NCBI RefSeq assembly: GCF_024868665.1
Contig: NC_079892.1
Coordinates: 12,320,963 to 12,384,962 of the forward strand
DNA from: Triplophysa rosa
Lineage: Eukaryota > Chordata > Actinopteri > Cypriniformes > Nemacheilidae
Reading direction: 5' to 3'
DNA length: 64,000 nucleotides
Made by a program: the position numbers and the translations under genes. Numbering within the stretch: position 1 is the first letter of the stretch; each line of letters begins with the position of its first letter. A model generated the notes under the pieces. The model saw only the letters and a program-made list of their open reading frames with translations, was not told where the DNA came from and ran no database searches. This document shows, piece after piece, positions 28,521 through 41,360 of the stretch.

Positions 28521-30620
28521 ATGCTGTTGCGTTTACACATACAACCACATTAATATATTCAAGCACAAAATTCATGGCCATACACGTCTACAAAGACATA
28601 AAAACAAGCATGTGTGATGTATGAGTGTGAAATGTAATGTATGCCTACAAGGCACAATAAAGGTAAAACAAAGCCAGCGAGTGTTTTGGCCCTTTCGATC
28701 AATCATTTGCCCTGGGTGCTCGCGGCAGAAACATATCACGTGTCATTTTCTGCCCGTTTGGGGTCCGTTCAGGCCTTCAGTCTACAAACACATTCTTGCA
28801 CAAACAAATTCACTTAAACTTGACCCAACAATGGATAATAAAGAAACCTGCGGCGAAATTGACACGGCACATAAATCAGATTCAGTTCACTAATCTAATA
28901 ACCGGACATGAAAACGAACAGCTCCGAAATCTCACCTGCCGCACGTGCGCTCTCACGGGACCGAAACCCGAGCGCTGGTAATGTGTACTTCAGTCTTTAT
29001 GAAACTTTCATTGATCATTTTGTGCTGTGGATCAAATATTGTGGGAGTAGAAAAAATCTGAGAAGCAAACCAGGTCATATTATATTTACCTGCATATAAA
29101 AAAGAAACCATTACAGAATGTTTATTGGTTTTAATGGTTATGATGGGAACTGTATTGGTTTTAAAGGTAACCATAATGGTATGTGCAGTTTTTTTGGTAA
29201 TGTGTTGGGTTCTATTTTGGGGATGTTATCTGGTGAATAAGAACCAATAGCATTAAATCCTAAATTTGAATTGATGGTTCATAATGGTATTTCTCATGGA
29301 AACACGCTGTATTCCTTGTTTGTAACCATCCCCCCCCGTAATTTTACAGATTTTTTCTATTATTTTGTACAGATTTTCCACATAAAATGTATAAAACAGA
29401 ATATTACTGTTTTTTTTTACAAAATTTTTATGTATCTTTGAAATACAGTTAAAATATACGTAAAATACAAGAAAGACCGCAAATTTACAAGAAAAACTGT
29501 AAAAACATGTGATTATACATGGAAAACTGTTATTTTACAGTTTATTTCTGGCGCCCCCAGAAAATTTCAGTTTTTCTAACAAGATTTTATTTTTTACGGT
29601 TCCTTTTTGAAATACGGTCAAAACTGTAAAATTACAGAAAAAGACAGCAAATTTACAATAAAAACTGGGAAAACAATTTATTATATATCGTTATGTCCTG
29701 TAATTTTACAGGAAACAATATTATTTTACAGTATAATTCTGTCACCCCAGCTGACAGACAATTGACGTTTTTTTACAGATTGTTTTTTTACAATGTGGTA
29801 TAAAATAGTGCCTGTTACCAGCTGAGATGTCACAAGTGTCTGTTTTATCACTTACAGTTTTTTTTTCGGTTCATAACTTCACCACTGGTATCGGTGGCAA
29901 TAACCTTTGAATTCCACCTCGACTCTCAGTGGAAACAAAACACTACCCTGTAATTCCTCCTCCTTCTGTGGCTTTGTTTTCACGCTGCTCTTAAATGTTC
30001 TTCACTCTTTTCTTTTCTATTATCTTTCATTTTGTAGTTTGAAAAAATTGTAGCAGCCAAGGTTGTCTGATCTCTCATCTTTGTGTCACTTTAAACTTGT
30101 ATGACTTTCTTTCTTCGGTTGACACAAAAGGTGAATCAAGCAATGACATTTTGTGCTTTTAAGAAGAAAGTCATACGTTTGGAATTGTTTGATGAACTGT
30201 TTGAATTCTCGAGAAATAACTTGAGAATTTTTGAAGTATATATAACAAACAGGAAATAACATCTGGAAGCTGTTTGTAAGTGTCTGAAATGCTAACTCAA
30301 TATCTAGAGACCAGAACATCATAGAGATTTGGGTTGTTTTTTTACCTGGGAAGGTAAAAACACCACAATAGTGTAGACCTAAATCAAATTAGTTTTGAAC
30401 GCACAGCGCTGGCAACCTTACCCATGAGAATGAGCCATGAAACTCTCAGCATCTCTGTTGACTCCAGATTTTAAATGTCTACAGATGGGCCATTATAGGC
30501 TTCCCTGTTTGTCACGGATGCTTCAATTCATCAGATTCTCCGGCTGTTCATACTGATCCTCTACCAGCTTCCTACCTGAATCCATCTATATAAGAACCTA
30601 TATTATCTAGCTCATAATAC
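28521..30620. other. Intergenic DNA with a TTTTACAG-rich repeat block
   Basis: From about 29330 to 29800 the motif TTTTACAG and its complement CTGTAAAA recur many times with AT-rich spacers, suggesting a diverged palindromic repeat. The rest has no recognised feature. Confidence 0.4.
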
Positions 30621-30624
30621 TTAA

Positions 30625-30920
30625 AGAGATAGTTCAGACAAAACTAAAAATTCTGTCATCATTTATTCATTCTCATGTTGTTCAACCTGTATATGACTCT
30701 TTATTCTGTGGAACACAAAAGAAGATATTCTGAGAAATGTCTCAGTGGTTTTGCTTCCATACAATGGGAGTCAATGGGGGGTCAATGTTGTTTGGTTATA
30801 AACGTTCTTCAAAATATCTTCTTTTGTGTTCTGTGGGAAGAAAAGAAAGTCAGACAGGTTTGAAATGACAAGAGGTTAGTAAGTGATGACAGATTTTTTA
30901 TTTTTGGCTGAACTATCCCT
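30625..30920. mobile_element. TTAA-flanked MITE, family G copy 1
   Basis: TTAA at 30621-30624 and 30921-30924. Ends AGAGATAGTTCA and TGAACTATCCCT are inverted. The interior AATTCTGTCATCATTTATTC and AAGATATTCTGAGAA-type motifs recur in the other copies. This is a very common fish palindromic MITE. Confidence 0.8.
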
Positions 30921-30982
30921 TTAACATCATTTAATGTTTTGGAAGGTAACTACTGTACATATATGAGACTTCAGACACTTAA

Positions 30983-31404
30983 AGTGATAGTTCACCCAAA
31001 AATGAAAATTCTGTCATGAATTACTCACCCTCAAGTTGTTCCAAACCTGTCTACATTTCTTTTTTTGGTTGAACACAAAGAAAGATATTTGGAAGAATGT
31101 TAGCAACTGACAGTTTCGGGACATCATTGACTAATATAGTAGAAAATTAAAATGGTAGTCAAAGGTGCCATAGAACTGTGTGCTTTCTTAAAATCCTCAA
31201 AATATCTTCTTCTGTGTTCAACAGAACAAAAAATACACTTTTTTCCTACTATGGTAGTCAATGATGCCCAGAACTGTCAGTTGCTAAAATTCTTCCAAAT
31301 ATCTTTCTTTGTGTTCAACCAAACAAAGAAATGTAGACAGGTTTGGAACAACTAGAGGGTGAGTAAATGATGACAGAATTTTCCTTTTTGGGTGAACTAT
31401 CACT
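30983..31404. mobile_element. TTAA-flanked MITE, family G copy 2, long foldback
   Basis: TTAA at 30979-30982 and 31405-31408. Ends AGTGATAGTTCACCCAAAAA and TTGGGTGAACTATCACT are nearly perfect inverted repeats. The arms extend over roughly 190 bp (AAAGATATTTGGAAGAATGT against its complement), so the whole element could fold into a hairpin. Only about 60 bp separate it from copy 1. Confidence 0.85.
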
Positions 31405-31581
31405 TTAAAGGTGAAGTGGATAATTAAATGTTAAAAGAATTTATATAAAAAGTCAGCTTAAGTAGTCAGCAAAGTAGTTTTGGTGCCCAAGCTGCTGGAA
31501 TATAAAAAAAAAATTCAGGAGTTTTTTTAGTGTACAGTAATAGTAAAAAAGTAAATGTAGTAAAAATTCTCTATTAAAAAC

Positions 31582-31903
31582 AGAGATGCAGCAATACATA
31601 CTGTAGGCCAATAATCGATTGATAAAAGCCTTTTTTCACGCTATCGGATGATAGTTAAATACCGATATATCATGTCAATCAAAAGAGGACAGTAAAAATG
31701 CAATGACTTGGTGCTCTGTATATAGAAAATGTTAAGAAACATCACCAGTTTGATGTTCAGTATTAATAGTCATTATTTAAATGAATAACATTCAGAAAGT
31801 ATAGAAATATTAATTCAATCTTCAGAATCGGTATCGGCAGAGATCACTCTGAATAATCAGTTCGGTATCAGTGGAGAAATTTAGTATCAGTGCATCTCTA
31901 TTA
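31582..31903. mobile_element. hAT-like MITE, family D copy 2
   Basis: Starts CAGAGATGCAGCAATA and ends TATCAGTGCATCTCT. The interior matches 5604-5893, including TCAATCAAAAGAGGACAG and ATCACTCTGAATAATCAG. It carries about 30 extra bases relative to copy 1. Confidence 0.65.
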
Positions 31904-31904
31904 C

Positions 31905-34199
31905 AAATATACATTTTTATTCATTCATTTTATTCAAAACTCAAATGTTTTTATGCTTTTTTGACACACGTTTTGAAAATGTGCATTTATTGCAATTAGA
32001 ATGTAATGTTTAGCCGAGATACGTTGGGAGGGTTGTCAAGTATCCGATGGGGGTTCACACTCTGAAAAGTTTGGGAACCATAGCCTAAAAAGTGCTATGG
32101 TTTCAAAGCTGCGTCCACAGCTCATGGATGTAATGTGTCATCCCTTGATTTCTCATCATTTGAAAAAATTGCAGTAGCCTATCATAAAGAAAATGTTCAA
32201 AACAGCATAGACAGATTAAATCACAGGTGGGAACTGATAACAAAATGTTGAAAGTCACTTCATATTACATTAGTTCATCTGTGACAGCAATAGGCGCCAC
32301 ATATCACCTATAGCTGCTCCTCAATTAAAAAAAGATTCATAAATTCAAACTGTACTTAAGACCTTTAGTGGACATTCCCATGTGACATCATTTCCTTCCC
32401 ATCTACAAACCGTTCTCGCAGTTTCACACCTCTATCTGATACGTTCTGCATCTCATTAGCATACATCTGAATAATGTTCACGTCTTGCCCGGTTCGCGCA
32501 CGTACACGGGCCGATTGTAAATCAACGATACAGAGGATGCTATTTACAGAGTTTATTTGGTTTGTACACGTCAGCGTGCAAACAGTAAATGGCAGGGCTG
32601 CTCGGTGCGCCTCCTGATTAATTTCACAGTTGCTGTGAAGCAGGGCAGAGAGGGACGTACTGGCAACATTTATTAGACACAACGTGTGCAGATGTTCCGT
32701 AGTGCTTCAGTGGGAGGTGCCCGCTGAGAGCTGTTATTGTGCAAAGACCCAACAGTTGGTTGACCGTTTCTAGATCAAACTTTTATTTGGTATAGCTCCC
32801 ATCTAAACCGAATTACCAATTTACCCAAACCATTAACCATCACATTGGTAATGTTGTTTAAGTCGTGACCCCCTAACCCTACCGCTGAGCCTATGTCTTA
32901 CATTTCACAGCACCGGCTAATGAAGTACCTCTCTATGTGAGACATGAGCTATAGAGTTACACAGAAGCGTGTGTTGTGATATGTACATCTGGGTTTAAAA
33001 GCAACATGTCATTTAATCCTGCCGTGTTTTGTGTAGAGCGCATGCAGCGTCCATCTCCTCTCACCGTCATACGCAGTATGGGCTTCTTAAGGCAGGGTGT
33101 TGTCACACATGGGGAGGCGTGTCATTGGCTGCTGCCCCTCTAGCACCTGTTCTCTGCCGCACAGGTCTGAGATCAGTAGGTTGTGAAATGAAGCTGCAGG
33201 CCGACACACTCTGCTCAGTGAACACACCACTTCAACCACTGAGAGAAGGTAACATATACTAGAGACTCTGCACGTCTATTATAACATCAAAGCAAGAGTG
33301 GATAAAATACCAAGAATTTGGTAATATTGTGAGTATTTTTCTCTTTTGAAAGACTTGCAGGGATTTCGTAATGCATTGAAGGTTGAACCAGACATTAGGA
33401 GCAACATAAATGTGTTTTTTTGTTGTTGTATTTCGCTATAAATATTCCAACAAAGTATAACACAGTGTTGTGTTTTAATGTAAAATGACTTTTACATGAC
33501 ATAACTGCTCTTTGGGAACAAGCTGAAACCATCAGTTGTTGACTGCACCAGCGACCTGTGGTTGCGGAACGCAGACGCACTCTCTGTTTGGCGCGTTTCC
33601 CCTTCAATCATTATTAACAACTGCGGACCCGCCTCCAAACACTAAATTACCAATCCTACTACGACGAAGGATTTGGTCGTTAATATTAATAAGGTTGCGC
33701 TGACGTCGCCTGATCACCATCCAATGGAGAATGGAGCTCATCTATTTGGTGAATAGACAGAGACATTTTAAGTTTTAAATAAAGAATAATATTTATTTAT
33801 AAGAGACAATAATAATAAATTGCAAGGTCTTATTGTTTTTTTTATTTCATACAATTGGAGTCTCAAATTATATGTGAAGTATTTATTTATTTGTCTTACT
33901 ATTTTATATGCCTAAATATAAATGTCCTGTTTTCACATGTTTCATATTGTTCATTTAAAAATACAGTAGGCTATTTTTAAAATATATTAATCTGCAATAT
34001 CTGTTTTTTATTTTATTATTGAACATAACTACAGCATATTATCGTGTATTATATACTTTAATTACAATTTAATTTAATTTAATTTAATTTATTTACTTAC
34101 CTTTTTTATGTAGAAACGGATTTTCCCGTCTTTTTGGTACTTTTGCTTAATGAAGAGAAATGCGTAGCTTCTGAACGTCCAACATGCGGCGAGGTGTGT
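31905..34199. other. Intergenic DNA upstream of brsk2
   Basis: The stretches 32360-32760 and 33000-33260 have balanced composition without repeat ends and could hold regulatory DNA. A CRE-like TGACGTC is near 33702. From 33770 to 34100 the sequence is very AT-rich and ends in a (TTTAA)n run at about 34069-34091. Confidence 0.35.
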
Positions 34200-34542
34200 A
34201 TGTAACCGACCAATGACACGCGCTCGAGCTCATGAATATTAATGAGGACACCTTCGCCGTAGTAGCGTGCGCGAATTCGCACACCGGCCACTCCACAGCC
34301 GCACAAGTACCCGCGATGCCAGTCGGATCTTAAGCCGCCCGGTTCACTCCGTGAAAAGGAAAGGAGAGAGAGGACACGTTTAAACAGCCCCTTTCCCACC
34401 CGAACTGCAGACTGCTGGTGTTAAAGGGGCAGAAGAAAACCACATCTTTATTTTGGTAAAGCGCGAGGCATCCTCGGGCGCAGCGCGGCTATAAGAGGAT
34501 TGCCGGATCCCAATAACTGCAACGTGTGTTTAGACGGGAAAA
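34200..34542 (+). promoter_or_regulatory. brsk2: brsk2 promoter and 5' UTR region
   Basis: A GC-richer island in AT-rich surroundings, directly upstream of the kinase start codon. A CCAAT box is at 34210-34214 and a TATA-like CTATAAGA at 34489-34496, about 50 bp before the ATG. If used, that box would leave a leader of only about 20 nt; otherwise it lies within a longer 5' UTR. An in-frame TAG at 34531-34533, 12 nt before the ATG, fixes the translation start. Confidence 0.5.
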
Positions 34543-34636
34543 ATGTCATTGTCTGCGAAAGAAAACAACACAGTCCCACATGCCAATTACGTGGGACCGT
34601 ATCGTTTAGAAAAGACCCTCGGAAAAGGACAGACAG
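34543..34636 (+). CDS. brsk2: BR serine/threonine kinase, first coding exon (partial gene)
   Basis: The exon opens with an ATG in good context (A at -3) and encodes 31 residues plus one base before a donor (ACAG|GTTGGT). The segment [16 protein letters not shown] matches the start of the BRSK1/BRSK2 (SAD) kinase domain. The glycine loop GKGQTG is completed across the splice junction. The short N-terminus ahead of YVGPYRLE is closer to BRSK2 than to the long Pro/His-rich BRSK1 leader. Location beside tsg101 and ldha also favours brsk2, since human BRSK2 is on 11p15. BRSK kinases are AMPK-related, activated by LKB1, and control neuronal polarity and vesicle release. No later exon was recognised, so everything to 64000 is treated as intron 1. 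The donor is slightly off consensus. Confidence 0.88.
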
Positions 34637-35797
34637 GTTGGTGCTTTTATTAACCTGGATCATGCATTGGTTTTGCTGTATAACCTCCGTTTAAAAGAGA
34701 CGAGAAGTTGTGCATTGCTCGGATATTAATGTGCATGTGGTGTGTTGTGCAGGTGGTTGCGTTTGTCATCGATTTGTTTGTGTTGCTGTCTGCGTCCGGT
34801 AACATTGTAACAAATTGTCCCTGCAACCTTCCGCTCGGGTGTGTTGGGGAGCTGAATTCATGCCCGTGAACTTGAGTCACACATTTATGCGTTTAAAACT
34901 ACCTGCCCAATGACTTGAACTTTTGTCCGCATTTTTGCTGTAGAGAAAAGCAGGTGCCATACCCAAGACAGATCAGTGAATGTATTTTTTTGCCATACTT
35001 TAAGTTTTGACATTGGATAGTGATTAATAATATATAAACATAAAATGCAGTTTATAAAAACGTCTGTTTAATATAAGTTATTTTGTTTATGCATATTTTA
35101 AATAGTTTCATATTAGGTGTGTTTTTAAATATGTAGAGTATAAAATGTTGTTGTCTATTCTGTGAATCTGAATCGTACCATGTGCTTGGAACATCTGTGG
35201 CAGCAGTTTAAAGCACCACATCTCTGTGAGGAGGAGAAAGTGATGTAACACTTTACTGCTGTTTCGACCATGCTTCGGACCATCTGCCATCCCCAAATGA
35301 TTACAATAGCGGTTATACTCTTATAGCCTCTCCACCCACGGCTGTTGAGCTGACTTTGTGTGTTTTAGGATGATTGTGTTGGTTTTTGGAGCAGATTATC
35401 TAATCATGTTACATCTGAGCCTAAGGATGATTTGTTTGGTTTGTTAATTTATTGATATTTTAAACAGAGTGACCCCAAAACGTATTTGGACGCTTAATAT
35501 AATATTATATCAACATCATTGCATCAGATAAAATATTGAATCAAGTAAGCTTCTACAATAGACTTTGGTAAAAGGTTAGTGGTTAGTCCTGGACGTACCA
35601 GTTGGTACCTCCGCCAGGACACCTGTGGGATCTTGAGGGTATTTGATTTCATACAAAGTCACCTTGATGCTTTCTGGTTGAAAGTAAAAGCAAACTCAGA
35701 AAAAGGAAATAAAAAAATGATAAAGGCTCTAACGCCATTTGTTTGCGCTGAATGTTGTTAAGTCATTCTGTGACATTCGTGTTTACGTGTGACTTAA

Positions 35798-36074
35798 AGG
35801 GATAGTACACTCAAAAATGAAAGATATTTCATCATTTACTCGCCCTCATGTCAATTCATACCTGTATGACTTTCTTTCTTCTGCAGAACACAGAAGAAGA
35901 TATTTTGAAGAATGTCGGTTACCTAGCAACACCGACCCCCATTGACTTCCATTGTATGGATGCAAAACCACTGAGACATTTCTCGAAATATCTTCTCTTG
36001 TGTTCCACAGAGGAAAGAGTCATATAACATGAGGGTGAATAAATGATTTTTTGTTTTTGGGGCGAACTGTCCCT
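35798..36074. mobile_element. TTAA-flanked MITE, family G copy 3
   Basis: TTAA at 35794-35797 and 36075-36078. Ends AGGGATAGTACACTCAAAAA and GGCGAACTGTCCCT are inverted, with family G interior motifs. Confidence 0.8.
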
Positions 36075-37529
36075 TTAAGTGTCTATCTACGTTTTGGTCC
36101 ACCGCACACTGTATAAAACAGAGACCTTGTTTCATAAATGAAGGGCACCAGTTTGTTCCTTCAGCCGTATCGGTTCACATGCAAAAGCTACGGGATTCAG
36201 TTTGTTCCTCATAGATCACACAGTAGGATTTCAGCTACCGCTTTCCTTTGTGTCTGCGCTTTGTGTTATACTACCTGTCTGCCTGATCTGTTCAGCGTGG
36301 TGGCAACAATTGCAACACACCTAATGCGTCTGATGTCTTCATGCCCTTTAATACATGCCCTTTCTACAAATATATGAAGCTCTTATACACCACAAAAACA
36401 TGGAGTTTTAAACTGTGAATTATGGGTAAGATCATAATGGTGCAACAGTGCATTGGCAGAAAAGTTGACAGTGATTGTTTGCCGCTATGCGATGAGTTTC
36501 CTGATGCGGGCTTGGAGTCTTTAGTTGTTATTTATAGTGTAAAGCAAAAGGCCTGGGTTGATCTGCTTGTCCTGGCCGATGCTGTGTTTATTATGTGATT
36601 AGGATACGACACACACGCGCACACGTGAGCTTGAGCATGTTTGTAATCCCTCATTGGCTTGCACCCTCTTTCACGTGGATGAAGACTCTTAGCATCCACG
36701 CATGCTGTAGAAACAGTCTGCTGTTCTTGCGAGGGAGGAAGTGAAGTAAAGCCATACAAGGAATTTTGACCTGCCTTGAGCTGCTGAAAGTGAGAAGCAA
36801 GTTTGTGGGATGGAGTGAATCTGTGTGTTTCTTGTTGCTAGGGAGTTCCTCAGTCTTGGTAAAAAATGTCGGTTGAAACCTAGTGGAGAGAGCTATGTAT
36901 TAACATTCCCGTTCAGCTCAATGACAATATGACTGAAACAAAGATTACATGAGAGAGACTTTGGACTCTGTTATAGTAAAAGAGAGGTCACATATTATAC
37001 ATTTTATAATAATGTTCTGATTCGTTCTGATTGTTCGTTACATTTGAGTTCTATTGCATTTGAGTCAGTTTGAAACAGTTGATTAAGTTATTTATTATTT
37101 TTTGAATTAATTGAAATTGAATTTGAATTTAAAGTTGTTAAGAGTACAACAGGGAAATTTTCCACCTGTTTTAGTAACAAAATTCAATACCTCGATTATT
37201 CAGTGTATTCTAAAAAAGTTCTCACAATTGCCACAATACGGAAACACGATACTGTCACATGCCCAGTGCAAAGATATATCATAGCATGAGATACCACACT
37301 CATTTTTTAAAAGATATGTATCATACAACTATGTTGGATTTTTTATTCGTTTTTTTTCAGTGACATACGTATAAATTTTTTATTCAGTTACAAATGGTTC
37401 AATAAACCATTAATGTCATTTCTCTCTAATAAAAAACAGATGTTATTGAAAATTGTTATTTTTTAAAGTAAATCTGTTATTTAAATTTTGGTTCTAAAAT
37501 ATTGTTATACTATCGTAATTTGTCAGCCC

Positions 37530-37883
37530 TAGGGCTGTTCAACCATTAATCGAGATTAATTGCATCCAAAATAAAAGTTTGTGGTTTTTATAATATTTGT
37601 CTGTACCCACTGTGCAAATTCATTTTGGATTTATAAACACATACACATACATGTACATATTTAAGAGAAAAATACAAATGAACAAATGTTTATATGTATA
37701 AATTATGCAAATTATATATAAATAGTAATATGCAAATATTTTCTAATTATATACACACTTGTGTACATGTATGTGTTTATAAATACAAAATAAATAGGCA
37801 CAGATCACATACATATATTATTATGTAAACACAGACTTTAATTCTGGATGTGATCAAACACAATTCATCGTTGAACAGCCGTA
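37530..37883. mobile_element. hAT-type MITE, family H copy 1 (old)
   Basis: Starts TAGGGCTGTTCAACCATTAA and ends GTTGAACAGCCGTA. Long but diverged inverted arms enclose AT-rich sequence with TATAAATAC-type motifs. It is related to the much fresher copy at 48038-48392. Confidence 0.65.
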
Positions 37884-38639
37884 GTGAGCACAGCATATTG
37901 TTACACCACATGTAATATCGTATCGCAGCATATTACGTGTTACACAGTCAGGACTTTTTTCAAGGGTCCTCCTGTATAGCCTTGATTCCTGCGTCAGGCT
38001 CCTGAGTCATTTTTTCCACTTTATGAATCATTGAATCAACTCTGCTGGAACTATTCCAACCTTTATTTTTTCTCACAATGTACTTTTAAAATTTGATCAT
38101 GGCAGATCCTATTCCATTGTGACAGTTAACAGTGCTTGTCTAGAAGTAATTTTACACCATTTTCTGGTAGCTTGGTTTCATCTGTTTATCTGCTAGGCTT
38201 GAGTGAACCAACGATTGTTTACATTGAGTCTTAAGTGGGGTATGCAAGTGTGTTTACAGTGTGTGTACACATGTATTATTAAAAGAATAAATGTTTGTGC
38301 GTAATAGCTGGAGCCGTCAGCGTGGTGAAACCGTCTGTCTGTGCTTTCTCTTTATGGCTGACGCAAGCTGTTCGAAATGAAATACTACCAGGGGGTAATA
38401 AAACCAACTGCCCACGATTTGATACGATACAATCACGATAGTATTACAATATTTTGATTTTTTTTATTATCCTGAAAATCCAATAACAGATTTATTTTTT
38501 GAACAATGATAAATAACAACTCTTATTGAAAATTGTTAATGAATTGACAACATTCAAGGTTCAACTAAACTCTCTGTTGATAAATTGAATCTGTCACCGA
38601 AAAAATAGACTCAAATCTCAACATAAATTTAAAATGAAG

Positions 38640-38960
38640 AGCATACGAAAGCTTAATGCTAAAAGTGCAGAATTAATTTTATGAAGCAGTCGCCAAAGCT
38701 CTACGATACTTCGTAGTTTTTTCCTCTACATTAATTTGTCATATCGTGAAACAGTCGGCACAACTCTACGATACTTCATAGATTTTTTTTTCTCAGCGTT
38801 CATTTTCGCTACGATAATTCGTAATTATTTTAAAGGTTTGCTATGAATTCGTACAATGTGAATCATACAAAAAATATGATTATTAGAAAAAAAACAATAC
38901 TGAAGCCCCACCCCTAAACCTTACATCACTGGCGCGAAAGCAGATTGTACTAAAACGTAC
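38640..38960. repeat. Repeat with duplicated CTACGATACTTC block
   Basis: CTCTACGATACTTCGTAG and CTCTACGATACTTCATAG occur about 70 bp apart in similar context, followed by CGTACAATG and TTGTACGAATTT motifs. It resembles a known cyprinid interspersed repeat; boundaries are unclear. Confidence 0.45.
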
Positions 38961-39213
38961 AAATAAGATTGTACGAATTTAGCACGAGTAGTACATGTAT
39001 GCTGTACTATCCCTGACACAGCGTAGTTGTGTTCTAGACTGCCATTGTTCACTTTCAGTGCCCTAGACACAAACTGGCTGTTTACTCTATTAAGTAATCG
39101 TGACCTCTCAACCAAATATGCCCTTGCTTCTAATGTTTCAAGTTTGCAGATGCAGATAAAGCTATTAGATGAATCATGTGCGCGATTCTAACCTGCAGTG
39201 AATGAATGAACGT

Positions 39214-39215
<2 letters not shown>

Positions 39216-39244
<29 letters not shown>

Positions 39245-39262
39245 AGGTGTGTGTGTTGCCTG
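39216..39262. repeat. (GT)n microsatellite
   Basis: An almost uninterrupted GT run with one interruption (AG). A shorter GT run lies at about 44946-44967. Confidence 0.9.
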
Positions 39263-40033
39263 TGGCGAGATGCAGTGGAGGTGACTATTCTGTCTTCTTG
39301 TTAACATTCAAATATGATTACACAAAATGGATGGGCTCTTTTATTCGTTGCGCTACAGAGGACGGGTGTAAAGTGTCAACTGTATTGATATTTTGGTCAG
39401 CACTAATAGCATAATACCTATCTGATGGAGTCGTTTGATTGAATGAAAGCATTTTGTTAAGAAGTCCTTCATTTATGTGGTTCTTTTTATAGCGGCTAAA
39501 AGAAAACGTTTATCCTACACAATGAAAGTGGATGGGGACTGGGGCTGTCTAGATCTGGTTAAAGCAAAAAGCGATATAAAAGTTGCCCATACCACTGGTG
39601 TGGGTGATTCTCACGAAATCTCGGTTTCAAGATTTGCATCAACAAATTTCTTTTTTATTTTTACTGACACACAATTTTGAACATTTTTTACTAAAAAGGC
39701 CTTAAAAAAAACTCATACTGTAACCATTTAAAACTGTCAATCCCAACAGTCAATTGTCAATTGTCAAAAAAGACATTAATTGATTATATTTTGACAATTA
39801 TACATGTAACATTTTTGGAAATGGAGAAAACTACCTGTATCAGTAATGAGAATAAAATTAGTCGTGTACTGTACACAGCGTGACAAAAGAATTTTAAGAT
39901 TTTAACTTGAAAAATATAAAGTAATCCGTTTATCCTCCATTTGCTGGTAAAAGTGTTCCTTTACATACTGTAAACTTAATGTAAATATGAAGAGTTTGGC
40001 AACTCTTGGAGAAAAGAGAGAATGTGAACTATC

Positions 40034-41360
40034 TCACAGCTCAACGGGTCTATGCTCCTCGTTTTGCTCCAGCCAGTGAAGATAGCCCATTTTTGTGAGT
40101 ACCGGTGCCTTGTGAAAGGGGCTCTGGCCTCGGTTATTGTAGTTAAAACACCTCTTGGAATGGGAAGAGACTCCCGTCAAGGGGCAATACATGTAGGTTT
40201 CACAGCTCAGGCCAGGCATGCCAAATTGTTCCCTTTGCCTGGGAGAGCAGGTCTCTCCTCAGCAGAATCCGCCAAGGGGCTGCGGACAGCATCCGGATCA
40301 ACTCGGGGAACATCAGTTGGTTCGGCCAGCGAGGGGTGACCAGTCACACTGTGCAATTGTCCTCCCCAATCCTGCTGATCAGCTGCGGCAGCAGGGCTAT
40401 GGGGGGAATAGCATAAATATGGCGAGACGGCCAGCTCTGGGCTAGGGCGTCGTTCTGTCTCAAGAAGTGCAACGGGCAGTGGGAATTTTCCTCCGATGCA
40501 AAAAGGTTGACGTCTGCTCAGCCGAAAATGCTTCAAATTTTTTTCGACCATTCGGGGATGGAGCCTCCATTTTCCCGGCGGTGGACCGCTGCGAGATAGC
40601 AAATCCGCCCCCGTGTTCTTCGTGTCCGGAACGTGTGTAGCTGTGCGGACGTTCCCCTGAGCCCAAAAAAGGAAGCGAGATCGCAGTCCTCCCTGGTGAT
40701 TTATGAGTGAAACCACCATCATGTTGTCCGACCGTCATGTTGTCCATCTGCACATTTGGCAAATGTATGTGCGGCGAGAGAGAGCCTTAAGGGCAGGACC
40801 GTGTATTGGTATGCTGTCCCCTCAAACACGAATATCAAGAGCGGTCTATGGCGGGGGGTTATTGGGATGTGAAAATAAGCATCTTTCAGATCCACAGATA
40901 TAAACCAGTCCCCCGGGTGGATTTGAGCCAAAAAGCTCCGGTGAGCTCCTGGTGGACTTCTGTGAAGAAGTGAGCAGGTCTCTGGTGGGGAGGCTGCAGA
41001 AACCACTCATCCAGGCGGCTGTATTCCAGCTCAATCGGAGAGGACCAATCGAGGCCGAGCTCCGCAACTGCTCTGGTGAGGATTCTGACGAGCTCAGAGT
41101 CCGAGCGAGGACTGGTGTCGCTGGATTCCTGCGCTGGCGGGGCGGCTTCTTCATCCGAAGCGGCCCAGTCTGCGCATGCTGGGGCGGAGGACATAATCTC
41201 TTCCAAACGAGACCATGCCACTAGCACTGGAGGAGGGGTGAAATCCTTGTGGGCGAAATGAACAGGATCCCTTAACAGACGTTAACCAATAGGCTTCAGT
41301 ATTGGATAAAACAGGAGTTTTTCCATAGCATTTGCAACGTAATGTGAAGTGAACCGTATC
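40034..41360 (-). pseudogene. DIRS-like retrotransposon, internally deleted
   Basis: Minus-strand frames carry gag-like sequence (LGLDWSSPIELEYSRLDEWF, 41227-40886), then reverse transcriptase start motifs (DWFISVDLKDAYFHIPITP, about 40920-40860), then an RNase H segment (INHQGGLRSR, about 40705-40670, and VPDTKNTGADLLSRSG). The order matches DIRS-type elements. The gag-RT linker, the RT catalytic YxDD region and the RT-RNase H spacer are gone, and frames shift between blocks. The tyrosine recombinase of intact elements was not recognised. Non-functional relic. Confidence 0.75.

Noticed and set aside
39216..39262. (GT)n run as a regulatory Z-DNA element
   Set aside because: Ordinary vertebrate microsatellite; nothing in the context supports a specific role.
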